A DNA stretch of 64,000 bases from Vagococcus hydrophili (GTDB lineage: Bacteria; Bacillota; Bacilli; Lactobacillales; Vagococcaceae). Each line of letters opens with the position of its first letter. Within the stretch, counting starts at the first letter, position 1. The position numbers and the translations under genes were made by a program. This document shows, in pieces, positions 18,348 through 26,069 of the stretch. A model generated the notes under the pieces. That model had not been told where the DNA came from and made no database searches. It saw only the letters and a list, made by a program, of their open reading frames with translations. The stretch spans positions 2,728,001 to 2,792,000 of the forward strand of contig NZ_CP049887.1 in the NCBI RefSeq assembly GCF_011304195.1. The letters run 5' to 3'.

Positions 18348-19061
18348 ATGATTGACGCCCATTGTCATTTAGATGAGAATCAGACATTAATCGATTTACT
18401 AAAAGAGCATCACATTTCTGCCACTATTAATTGTCAATCCATTGAAGAGTGGCAAAGAAACAAGTTATTAACTCAAAACTCCCCCTTCCTAACCTTAAGT
18501 GCTGGTATTCACCCTTGGGATAGTGACAAAGTTTTATTTATGGATTTCTTACCTATTTTAAAGGAAACTCAAATTATTGGTGAAATCGGTATGGATAGGA
18601 CTTGGACGAATGTACCATTAGATATCCAACAAGATGTTTTTACTCGGCAACTTGAATTGGCAAGTTCTTTAAAGAAGCCAGTCATTTTACATACGAAAGG
18701 ACAAGAAGAGAAAATCGCCAAGATTATCAAAGATTACCCAAATACTTATCTTGTTCACTGGTATTCTTGCGATAGTTTTTTTAAATACTATCTCAAACTA
18801 GACTGCTATTTTACTATTGGTCCATCATTAAAGTATGATACAATCAGTCAAAAGATTGCTAAAGAGATACCCTTAAATCGCATCCTCTTTGAATCAGATG
18901 GTTTAGAGGCTTTAGCTTGGGCACATAATCTTTCCTATGAAAAGATTGATTACTTAAAACTTCAAGAAGACTCTTTAAGATATTTAAGCGATTTGAAAAG
19001 TATTTCTTATGACAATCTTTTAAATTTACTACAAAATAACTATGACAATTGGTTACGTTAG
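18348..19061 (+). CDS. TatD-family metal-dependent hydrolase in the TPP-regulated operon
   Basis: A 237-residue TatD-like TIM-barrel hydrolase. Metal ligands are visible: HCH in MIDAHCHLDE, Glu in IIGEIGMDR, His in VILHTKGQ, His in YLVHWYS and Asp in FESDGLEA. TatD proteins are usually annotated as DNases, but this copy sits 3 bases behind thiZ under a TPP riboswitch. A role in processing the imported pyrimidine is therefore plausible, much as the amidohydrolase YlmB deformylates a thiamine-derived pyrimidine in Bacillus. That function is inference; the family placement is firm. Confidence 0.8.
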   Translation: MIDAHCHLDENQTLIDLLKEHHISATINCQSIEEWQRNKLLTQNSPFLTLSAGIHPWDSDKVLFMDFLPILKETQIIGEIGMDRTWTNVPLDIQQDVFTRQLELASSLKKPVILHTKGQEEKIAKIIKDYPNTYLVHWYSCDSFFKYYLKLDCYFTIGPSLKYDTISQKIAKEIPLNRILFESDGLEALAWAHNLSYEKIDYLKLQEDSLRYLSDLKSISYDNLLNLLQNNYDNWLR

Positions 19062-19072
19062 GAGAAAATAAA

Positions 19073-19789
19073 ATGACTGTTGTATTTGACTTAGATGGAA
19101 CAACTATCTTCAAAGGTAAAAAAATGACGGCTGACATTGCTTCAGCTATCTTAAAACTTAGCAAGAATAGAAAAGTTATTTTTGCTTCTGCAAGACCCAT
19201 TCGAGATATGCTACCAGTTTTACCAGAAGACTTTCATGAGTTCACGTTAATTGGTGGTAACGGTGCCTTTATTAAAGATCAAGGGGAAATTACGACGACT
19301 GCCTTTTCTGAAAAAGAGAAAAACCTTATTTTTAAGTTAATCGAGAGTAATAACTTAAATTATATGGTTGATAGTTCTTGGGACTATTCTTATCAAGGAG
19401 ACACGAATCATCCACTCTATTTAGGAATTGATCCTCATAAACAAGCAGAAAACAAAGAATTAAACGCTCTAAATCCAGTTGTAAAAGCAGTTCTTTTTAC
19501 AATGGACGCAGGTATCATTGCAACACTTAAAGATGAAAATATCACTGTTCATTACCACGGAAGAGAGCATTTAATTGACCTGTCTCCTGCTGACATTTCT
19601 AAATGGACAGCTTTTAACTCACTTAACCTGAAAGATAAATTAACTATGTTTGGTAATGATGCTAATGACATTCCAATGTTTAAACAAGCCAATCAATCAT
19701 TTATTATTGGAGATATACTTGACGAGAGTATTACAGGAACACGTTTAAGTAAAGATGCCGTTGCCCAGACTATTCTTTCTTTATGCTAA
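19073..19789 (+). CDS. HAD-superfamily (Cof-type) phosphatase, possible thiamine-precursor phosphatase
   Basis: A 238-residue Cof-type HAD hydrolase. The catalytic motif I is VVFDLDGTT, motif II lies in VIFASARP, and motif IV is MFGNDANDIPMF. I place the start at 19073 because TTAGGAG lies 8 bases before it; an ATG at 19049 overlaps the TatD gene without a site. E. coli Cof hydrolyses HMP pyrophosphate, a thiamine precursor. The last gene of a TPP-riboswitch operon would suit such a job, although the substrate is not proven. Confidence 0.8.
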   Translation: MTVVFDLDGTTIFKGKKMTADIASAILKLSKNRKVIFASARPIRDMLPVLPEDFHEFTLIGGNGAFIKDQGEITTTAFSEKEKNLIFKLIESNNLNYMVDSSWDYSYQGDTNHPLYLGIDPHKQAENKELNALNPVVKAVLFTMDAGIIATLKDENITVHYHGREHLIDLSPADISKWTAFNSLNLKDKLTMFGNDANDIPMFKQANQSFIIGDILDESITGTRLSKDAVAQTILSLC

Positions 19790-19793
19790 ATAT

Positions 19794-19837
19794 AAAAAAT
19801 GATGAAGATGACTAAAAATCACCTTCATCATTTTTTA
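19794..19837. terminator. Bidirectional terminator between the thiamine operon and the leucine dehydrogenase gene
   Basis: A long stem built around AAAAATGATGAAG/CTTCATCATTTTT with T-runs on both strands, between two convergent genes. Confidence 0.85.
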
Positions 19838-19843
19838 CTATTT

Positions 19844-20941
19844 CTATCGTTTACAAATAGATGATTTTTCATTTTGTAAGAAAGTACTACGAACTTTTAA
19901 AATGTGTCCAATTCGCTCTTCTGCCAAATGATTGGCTGCTTCAACTGTAGTGATATTTTGTTCTTTGGCAATTCTAAACACATGGCCCATTTGATCATAA
20001 ACAGCTTTAATTTTTAATAAAGCACGCTCTTCATTGTAACCACTTAATTCATCAGCTACATTGATTACGCCACCACTATTCACAATAAAATCTGGTGCAT
20101 AAAGAATATTATGATCTTCTAGCATTTTATTATGTTTCAACCCTTCTGCTAGTTGATTATTTGCAGAACCACAAACTGCTTTTACTTTTAATTTAGGAAT
20201 CGTCTCATCATTTAAAATAGCTCCTAAAGCACATGGCGCAAAAATATCCGCTTCCACTTCATAGATATCATTGATGCCCACACTGACTGCACCAAAGTTA
20301 TCAACTGCACGTTTCACTGCGTCTTGGTTAATATCAGTAACAATCAACTGTCCACCTTCCTCATGAATTAAACGACATAATTCATAAGCAACATTTCCAA
20401 CGCCTTGAACAGAGATTTTTTTATCTTTTAAAGAATCCGAACCAAATACTTCTTTTGCTGTGCGTTTCATTGAATAATAGATACCCAGTGCTGTTTTAGG
20501 ACTTGGATTACCAGATGCCCCCACACGAGCCGTACTCCCTGTCACATAATCAGTCTCTAAATACATCGCATTCATGTCTTGCTCTGTTGTACCCACATCC
20601 TCAGCAATAATATAACGGCCATTTAAGCTTTCTACATAGCGGCCCATAGCACGAAATAGTGCTTCACTTTTATCTTTTTTTGGATCCCCAATGATAACAG
20701 ACTTTCCGCCACCAATGTTTAGTCCTGCTGCTGCATTTTTATATGTCATTCCTTTAGATAAACGCAGTACATCTCTTAAGGCCTCTTCTTCTGTTTCGTA
20801 GGGCCACATACGGCAGCCACCAAGTGCTGGTCCTAAGGTTGTATCATGAATGGCAATAATTCCTTTTAATCCAGATTCCTTGTCTTGGCAAAATACCACC
20901 TGTTCATAATCATACAATTCCATCTCTTCAAATAAGTTCAT
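19844..20941 (-). CDS. Leucine dehydrogenase-like amino-acid dehydrogenase
   Basis: A 365-residue Glu/Leu/Phe/Val dehydrogenase. [12 protein letters not shown], the catalytic-Lys loop [17 protein letters not shown] and the nucleotide-binding [16 protein letters not shown] all match Bacillus leucine dehydrogenase. It reversibly deaminates branched-chain amino acids with NAD. AAGGAGGA is an excellent ribosome binding site. The gene is monocistronic, with a cre-like site upstream. Valine or phenylalanine preference cannot be excluded. Confidence 0.85.
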   Translation of the reverse strand: MNLFEEMELYDYEQVVFCQDKESGLKGIIAIHDTTLGPALGGCRMWPYETEEEALRDVLRLSKGMTYKNAAAGLNIGGGKSVIIGDPKKDKSEALFRAMGRYVESLNGRYIIAEDVGTTEQDMNAMYLETDYVTGSTARVGASGNPSPKTALGIYYSMKRTAKEVFGSDSLKDKKISVQGVGNVAYELCRLIHEEGGQLIVTDINQDAVKRAVDNFGAVSVGINDIYEVEADIFAPCALGAILNDETIPKLKVKAVCGSANNQLAEGLKHNKMLEDHNILYAPDFIVNSGGVINVADELSGYNEERALLKIKAVYDQMGHVFRIAKEQNITTVEAANHLAEERIGHILKVRSTFLQNEKSSICKR

Positions 20942-20971
20942 AATAGAAATCCTCCTTATCAGTTCAAATAA

Positions 20972-20985
20972 AGAAAGCGCTTACT
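20972..20985. promoter_or_regulatory. cre-like site upstream of the leucine dehydrogenase gene
   Basis: Minus-strand AGTAAGCGCTTTCT matches 12 of 14 cre positions, including the full central AANCGNT core, 30 bases before the start codon. CcpA control is likely. Confidence 0.6.
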
Positions 20986-21066
20986 TTCACAAGTTAAGGG
21001 TATCATATATTCAAAAAGATAACCATTTAATATTCAACTTATGTGAACAATTCTAATTTTAGTCTA

Positions 21067-21093
21067 ATAAAAAAGCCATGAAAATATCATGGC
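21067..21093 (-). terminator. Terminator overlapping the end of the MFS gene
   Basis: GCCATG/CATGGC with six T on the minus strand. The stem contains the last codons and stop of the MFS gene. Confidence 0.75.
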
Positions 21094-22241
21094 ATTGTTG
21101 TTAATTTTTTGCGTAGTAATATTAAAAATATTAATAATAAAGCAAAAATGAATGTAAAAATATAAAACGGGAAGTATAGATTAGAGGTTCCACCTAAAAA
21201 CGCCATCCCATTCATGACAAGTGGTGCTGTTAACACACCAAAATTACAACCTAAAAAGATAAAAGAAGTTAAAAATCTTGTCGGCATGCCACTTGCTATT
21301 TTTTCAATATGATTGAAAATGTAAGGAAGTACCCAAGCAACTGGAATACTTGAAATGAGTAATCCTACGACTAGTAATGAAAAAGATTGTTTAGAACTAG
21401 CAATCAATAAATTCGCCACTAAATTAACAATCACTGCTAAATAAAGAATACGATATTTTAAAAGAGACGCGATTTTTTGAAATAAGAACCCTGCAATAAT
21501 TCCTAACACTGGCATTAAAGCCAAATAATTACTCGGGTTATATCCAGCACCCTTTAAATCAATCGCTAATGCAGGAAATCTAACGGCAATTGCAATGCTA
21601 TTCATGACCATAATTGAAGCAAAAAAGAATGCTAACACGGGTAATATTTTTATCTTAACCTTTTTATCTGAGGCTACTTTTTCCTTTTTCACATCTGGAA
21701 CAAATAAATAAAATAAAATCCCAACAGGAATCGCAAAAAGATAAATTAAATAAGAAAATTGCCAACCAACACTAAGTAACAAACCAGCAATAAACGTTAA
21801 CGCCATTTGCCCAATACTTTCCATTGAATTTCTAATACCTAATAAAGCCATTCGCTGCTTCCCTGTAAAGAGTTCATTAATGTAATTAACCGCAGAGGAT
21901 ACATACAGTCCTAGTCCAGACCCTAAAATCAGGCGACTTACTAGAATAGCTTCATAACTATTAGGTGTAAAGACTGGTAAAACACCCCCGATAGCGACTA
22001 AAAACAGCCCTAATAACACGGTTGTCTTCATGCCAATTCGGCTAATAATAGCTGTTGATAATAACACAAAGGTCACCACTGTTAAACTTGGAATAGTGCT
22101 TAACAACTCACTCTGTGTTTGACTTAATGATAAATGTTCTTTGATATACGGTAGCGTTGCATTAATTGACATACCACTGGTTAAAAGCAGGGATAATCCC
22201 GATACTGCAAAAGGCGTTACCTTGTTTACTTTTTGATTCAT
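21087..22241 (-). CDS. MFS transporter (CynX/NimT-like)
   Basis: A 384-residue major facilitator with about 12 hydrophobic segments. It begins with TPFAVSGLSLLLTSGMSINA and contains SRLILGSGLGLYVSS in the fourth or fifth helix. The overall pattern resembles cyanate/nitroimidazole-type MFS proteins more than drug pumps. It follows the FolD-like gene by 26 bases on the same strand, so the two are probably co-transcribed. The substrate is unknown; a partner metabolite of the FolD-like protein is a possibility. Confidence 0.75.
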   Translation of the reverse strand: MNQKVNKVTPFAVSGLSLLLTSGMSINATLPYIKEHLSLSQTQSELLSTIPSLTVVTFVLLSTAIISRIGMKTTVLLGLFLVAIGGVLPVFTPNSYEAILVSRLILGSGLGLYVSSAVNYINELFTGKQRMALLGIRNSMESIGQMALTFIAGLLLSVGWQFSYLIYLFAIPVGILFYLFVPDVKKEKVASDKKVKIKILPVLAFFFASIMVMNSIAIAVRFPALAIDLKGAGYNPSNYLALMPVLGIIAGFLFQKIASLLKYRILYLAVIVNLVANLLIASSKQSFSLLVVGLLISSIPVAWVLPYIFNHIEKIASGMPTRFLTSFIFLGCNFGVLTAPLVMNGMAFLGGTSNLYFPFYIFTFIFALLLIFLILLRKKLTTMP

Positions 22242-22267
22242 AATACCCTACTTTCTCTTTGTTACTT

Positions 22268-23104
22268 CTACTTTTGTTGTTCATATGCTTCAAAAACATG
22301 GGTTGCTAAAACATAGGTTGTGACAGTGCCAACACCACCTGGAACTGGGGTCACACTAGCTGCTTTTTCTAGGACATCCTCAAAATTAACATCACCAACG
22401 AGACGACCTTTGTCATTAACATTAATTCCCACGTCAATAACCACTGCATCTTTTTTGACATGCTCTTCATTAATCAGATGAATCACACCTGTCGCAACGA
22501 TTAAAACATCGGCTCTAGAGCTTTCTGCTTTTAAATCTTTTGTATATTCATTACAAACTGTGACAGTACTTCCTGCTTCCAAAAGAAGTAAAGTTAACGG
22601 CCGACCAATAACCATCCCGAAACCAACCATCACAATTGATTTTCCTTTTAATTCAATTCCAGCATAAGAAACAATCTTTAAAACGGCTTCAGCTGTACAA
22701 GGTAAGAAACCTTTAGGACCTTCTTGATAAATTTTAGCCATGTTAACCATGCCAATACAATCCACATCTTTCAATGAATCAATGGTTTGAATCACATGAT
22801 CTAAAGATAAATGCTTCGGTAATGGCTTTAATAAAAGAATACTGTGTACCGATGAATCATGATTAATCTGATCAAACGCTGTATCAAAAGCTTCTTGTTC
22901 AATATTTTGATCATAGACATAAGAGACGCAATCAATTCCTAAAGGAACCAATTTTTTTATTACTGAACGTTCGTACGATATTTCACTTGGATGGTTTCCC
23001 ACTCGAATTACTGCCAACCGTGGTTTTACTCCATCAGAAACTCTTTGACAGTTACTAATTAATAATGTTTGTGCAACATCTTGACCTTTAATAATATTTC
23101 CCAC
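22268..23104 (-). CDS. FolD-like protein with altered active site
   Basis: A 278-residue homologue of methylene-THF dehydrogenase/cyclohydrolase, with the C-terminal PVPGGVGTVTTYVLA clearly conserved. The catalytic positions differ. Aligning GNHPSEISYERSVIKK to E. coli GDNPASQIYVASKRKA keeps the Tyr but puts Val at Lys54. The QLPLP segment (Gln98) reads LLKPLP. The Asp of LKDVD is kept. The cofactor loop is GFGMVIGRP rather than GRSxxVGxP. In FolD the Lys is essential for cyclohydrolase activity, so this protein is probably not a normal FolD. It starts with GTG behind AAAGGGATG and precedes an MFS gene. Confidence 0.8.
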   Translation of the reverse strand: MGNIIKGQDVAQTLLISNCQRVSDGVKPRLAVIRVGNHPSEISYERSVIKKLVPLGIDCVSYVYDQNIEQEAFDTAFDQINHDSSVHSILLLKPLPKHLSLDHVIQTIDSLKDVDCIGMVNMAKIYQEGPKGFLPCTAEAVLKIVSYAGIELKGKSIVMVGFGMVIGRPLTLLLLEAGSTVTVCNEYTKDLKAESSRADVLIVATGVIHLINEEHVKKDAVVIDVGINVNDKGRLVGDVNFEDVLEKAASVTPVPGGVGTVTTYVLATHVFEAYEQQK

Positions 23105-23253
23105 GCCGTCACATCCCTTTATTTTTTATCATCTTAATCATAGTGAAACTCTACAAATATTTCAATGAACTTTGCTATTTTCTCATAAAAAAAAATTTAT
23201 TTATTAATTTTCTTTAAAATATCCTTTTTTTAGAAACTTATTTATGGAAACAC

Positions 23254-23282
23254 TCGTGTCTTTTTACGGGATATGTTACACT
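23254..23282 (+). promoter_or_regulatory. ftsW promoter (extended -10)
   Basis: TGTTACACT gives an extended -10 (TACACT at 23277-23282), but the -35 region is poor. The leader to the chosen ATG is only about 27 bases. Confidence 0.45.
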
Positions 23283-23314
23283 AAATGCTGACCGAAAGGG
23301 AGTGTCACAAAGTT

Positions 23315-24493
23315 ATGTTACATAAATTTAAATTTATTGATTTTAAAATTCTGATTCCATATATCATCTTAAACATCACTGGTATTATTATGATTTTCAG
23401 TGCCAGTTCCTATAATCTTGATCAGCGAGGACTCAGTTCTATATCCATCGCATCAAAACAATTGTTATTTTTAGTTATATCAATTTTACTGATTATTTTA
23501 ATTTATCGAACGAGATTACAGCTTTATCAAACAGCCGTTTTTCACAAAATATTGATTGGTGCCTCTGCTCTCATTTTAATTTCTACATCCGTTTTAGGAC
23601 TTGGAAATACGATTGGTGGGGCTCAGAGATGGATCAACATTGGGCCCATTAGTATTCAGCCTTCTGAGTTTATTATGGTAACGATTATTCTCTATGCGTC
23701 CTATATCTTTTCCAGGCGGCAAGAAAAAATTAATTCTCACTTTAAAGAAACTGTTCTAGCACCTAGTATCATTATTGGGATTCTTATTTTACTCGTATTT
23801 ACTCAACCCAATGTTGGTGGAGCAACTATTTTGACCCTGATTTACTTAATCATCTTAATGGCAAGTGGCATCCCCTATCTATATATGATTGGCGGATTCA
23901 GTATTACTCTTGTTTTTAGTTTTATTATGACACAACTCGTTCTTTTTAAAGAGGGTTGGTTTATACCTGATCGTTATCATCATGTGTATGATCGTTTTTC
24001 GGTGGTTAAAAATCCATTTGAAGACCAACTAGATAACGGATTTCAATTAGTAAATTCTTACTTTGCTATCTTTAACGGTGGCTGGTTCGGACTTGGACTT
24101 GGTAAAAGTATTCAAAAAAAGGGGTTTTTACCTGTTGCTGAGACCGATTTTATTTTTTCAGTTACCATGGAAGAACTTGGCTTGATTCGTTCATTTATCA
24201 TCTTAGGGATTCTACTCTTTCTGATTTTAAGAATTTTTGCGATTGGAATCAAAGCACAATCCCCCTTTAATTCATTAGTTTGTATCGGTATTGGCTCAGC
24301 AATTTTAATTCAAGTCTTTATTAATTTAGGCGGTATTTTGAGTATTATCCCAATGACAGGCGTTCCATTTCCATTTATGAGTTATGGAGGCTCGAATCTC
24401 TTAACCCTCTCTGTTATGATCGGATTTGTGTTAAATATTAGTGCCGATGAAAAGAGACGAAAAGTTTACGAAACAGCATTACAGTTGGTGTAA
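23315..24493 (+). CDS. ftsW: FtsW/RodA-family peptidoglycan glycosyltransferase
   Basis: A 392-residue SEDS protein with ten predicted helices. Family motifs are GGAQRWINIGPISIQPSEF, TQPNVGGATI, AETDFIFSVTMEELG and PMTGVPFPFMSYGGSNLL. SEDS enzymes polymerise lipid II; the sequence looks more like FtsW (division) than RodA (elongation), but I cannot settle it. I use the ATG at 23315, 10 bases after AAAGGGAGTG; the upstream ATG at 23285 would place that site inside the gene. It is monocistronic and ends in a dispersed repeat and a terminator. Confidence 0.8.
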   Translation: MLHKFKFIDFKILIPYIILNITGIIMIFSASSYNLDQRGLSSISIASKQLLFLVISILLIILIYRTRLQLYQTAVFHKILIGASALILISTSVLGLGNTIGGAQRWINIGPISIQPSEFIMVTIILYASYIFSRRQEKINSHFKETVLAPSIIIGILILLVFTQPNVGGATILTLIYLIILMASGIPYLYMIGGFSITLVFSFIMTQLVLFKEGWFIPDRYHHVYDRFSVVKNPFEDQLDNGFQLVNSYFAIFNGGWFGLGLGKSIQKKGFLPVAETDFIFSVTMEELGLIRSFIILGILLFLILRIFAIGIKAQSPFNSLVCIGIGSAILIQVFINLGGILSIIPMTGVPFPFMSYGGSNLLTLSVMIGFVLNISADEKRRKVYETALQLV

Positions 24494-24501
24494 TCAGAGT
24501 G

Positions 24502-24537
24502 GTGAAAAAAGTGCTTAGCTCCAAGCAGCTGGAGGAA
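24502..24537 (+). repeat. Dispersed palindromic repeat, short copy A
   Basis: GTGAAAAAAGTGCTTAGCTC continues with CAAGCAGCTGGAGGAA. The same unit recurs at 49024, 49135 and, inverted, around 60325-60358. It contains a small hairpin (CTCCA/TGGAG). This copy follows ftsW directly. Confidence 0.7.
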
Positions 24538-24553
24538 ATTAAATAATTTCAAA

Positions 24554-24586
24554 AAAGAAGGTGATTTTAATTCATCTTCTTTTTTT
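24554..24586 (+). terminator. ftsW terminator
   Basis: AAAGAAGGTGA/TCATCTTCTTT (one G-U pair on the plus strand) followed by a run of T. Confidence 0.8.
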
Positions 24587-24599
24587 ATCTTTTCTCTTG

Positions 24600-24619
24600 C
24601 TATGAGACGCGTTTCATAG
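24600..24619. promoter_or_regulatory. 20-base palindrome, probable LacI-type operator
   Basis: CTATGAGACGCGTTTCATAG is a near-perfect inverted repeat with a central CGCG, the shape of a LacI-family operator. It lies 40 bases before the small gene that precedes a LacI-type regulator, so autoregulation is likely. Confidence 0.6.
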
Positions 24620-24658
24620 ATTATTGTGTAGTTAACAAACAATAAAGGAGACGATCAA

Positions 24659-24961
24659 ATGAATGAAATGTACGGATTAGTTGAAGTTGAAAATGGAACG
24701 GAATTAGCTTTTTACTTTGTTTCGATTACAATTAATGAAAAAGCTGTGGTTTTAAGTGATAGAACTAATGGTAAAAAACCATTGAACTTGCATATTCCCT
24801 TAGGTGAAATTGAAAAGTTTAAAACGCAAACTATTTTTGGAACGGAAGAAATTTCTTTTTATTTTGATAATCATCAGTATAAATTTATTGAATATGGTAA
24901 CCAAACCATCAAACGATTTGGTAAACTATTAGATGAAGTATTAAGTTTAGTCGTTTGCTAA
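24659..24961 (+). CDS. Small uncharacterised protein paired with a LacI regulator
   Basis: A 100-residue soluble protein that I do not recognise. It has alternating beta-type stretches (YGLVEVENGTELAFYFVSIT, then SFYFDNHQYKFIEYGNQ) and a helical tail, with no membrane segment or signal. A strong AAAGGAGACG ribosome binding site precedes it, and the gap to the LacI-type gene is 12 bases, so the two are co-transcribed behind a shared operator. The hydrophobic C-terminus ends in LVVC. It may be a small PH-like or sensor domain, but that is a guess. Confidence 0.7.
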   Translation: MNEMYGLVEVENGTELAFYFVSITINEKAVVLSDRTNGKKPLNLHIPLGEIEKFKTQTIFGTEEISFYFDNHQYKFIEYGNQTIKRFGKLLDEVLSLVVC

Positions 24962-24973
24962 AGGAGGACGTTT

Positions 24974-25930
24974 ATGAGTATTAGAAAAATCGCTAAACTA
25001 GCTGGAGTATCCACCAGTACAGTCTCTCGGGTCATTAATCATCACCCCTATGTTAAGGAAGATAAGCGCCAGAGAGTTCTTGAAGTAATGAAGGAAATCG
25101 ACTATGTTCCTAATCAGAATGCGATTAATTTAAGTAATGGTAAAAGCAATATCATCGGATTAGTCGTCCCTTACATTAGGAACTCTTGTTATGACCAACT
25201 CGTTGAAAGTATTTTAGAAGAGGCGACAAAAGAACATCAAAAAGTTATGATACTTCCCACTTATTTCGACCAAGAGTTAGAAAAAAACTACTATACCCTA
25301 CTTCGAGATAAAACGGTAGACGGGATTATTGTCACTTCAAAAACTCAAGATGATGATTTTTTATCTGAATTAAGTCAATACGGACCTATTATAACGACTG
25401 AAAAAACAAGGTTTAACAGCACGCCTTCCGTCTATCCTGATCGAGTGTCTATGTTTGATTTAGCTTTTGATCATTTAGCAAAATTAACACAATACAAAAA
25501 GATTTTTGTGACGGTTCATCGTTCAAAATCCGCTAGTTATAGTACTGAAAGAAAAATGACTAGTTTTGCCAAATATTTTCCTCATTACCCAATTGAGGAT
25601 GCTTTTCTGATTGGTTTGACTAATTTTGAGAATGGTTACATCTTAGGTCAAAAGTTGTTTGCTGAATTTAAAGAGCCATTTATTCTTTATGGTAATGGAG
25701 ATGAAGTGGCTGCTGGTGTATATAAAGCGAGTTTAGAAACTAACTATCAAATGAATCGAGATTTTTATTTAATCAGTGAAGATAATCAGCTATTTAGTGA
25801 TATTTTCTCAATTGACAGTCTTGATTTTCACTTAAAGGAAGTTGGTAAAAGAGCTGTTCATCATTTACTTAATCATGAAACAAGCAATCAAAAAATTATG
25901 GGCCATTTTGAAAAAAGACAAGAAGACTGA
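24974..25930 (+). CDS. LacI-family transcriptional regulator
   Basis: A 318-residue repressor. The helix-turn-helix is SIRKIAKLAGVSTSTVSRVI at residues 2-21, with hinge helix NQNAINLSNGKSNIIGLVVP. The rest resembles a periplasmic-binding sugar sensor domain. It shows no obvious target operon nearby apart from its own leader, which carries a CGCG-centred palindrome. The ligand is unknown. AAAGGAGGACG is its ribosome binding site. Confidence 0.88.
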   Translation: MSIRKIAKLAGVSTSTVSRVINHHPYVKEDKRQRVLEVMKEIDYVPNQNAINLSNGKSNIIGLVVPYIRNSCYDQLVESILEEATKEHQKVMILPTYFDQELEKNYYTLLRDKTVDGIIVTSKTQDDDFLSELSQYGPIITTEKTRFNSTPSVYPDRVSMFDLAFDHLAKLTQYKKIFVTVHRSKSASYSTERKMTSFAKYFPHYPIEDAFLIGLTNFENGYILGQKLFAEFKEPFILYGNGDEVAAGVYKASLETNYQMNRDFYLISEDNQLFSDIFSIDSLDFHLKEVGKRAVHHLLNHETSNQKIMGHFEKRQED

Positions 25931-25957
25931 TTTAAATACCAGTTTCCTTGTCTTTTT
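25911..25957 (+). terminator. Terminator of the LacI-type gene
   Basis: AAAAAGACAAG/CTTGTCTTTTT with an inner ACTG/CAGT pair, followed by T-rich sequence. It overlaps the end of the coding sequence. Confidence 0.7.
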
Positions 25958-26015
25958 ATTTAAAATAATCTTCTTTGATGACTGACACAATGATTTCATT
26001 ATAATTTTCTCCTTT

Positions 26016-26059
26016 AAAAAAACAGAACAAAAGCGCCATTTGACATAAACTTTTGCTCT
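26016..26059 (-). terminator. Terminator of the sigma/lipoprotein operon
   Basis: Minus-strand AGAGCAAAAG/CTTTTGTTCT (one G-U pair) followed by seven T, 11 bases after the last lipoprotein stop. Confidence 0.8.
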
Positions 26060-26069
26060 ATCTTTAGCT

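Noticed and set aside
24600-24619. Reading the CGCG palindrome as a CcpA cre site
   Set aside because: The central CG is out of register with the cre consensus; a LacI-type operator of the adjacent regulator fits better.
25865-26009. Minus-strand small ORF with a good-looking AAAGGAG site after the lipoprotein operon
   Set aside because: It starts after the operon's terminator and runs through the palindrome and the antisense strand of the LacI-type gene, so it is most likely chance or a decayed remnant.
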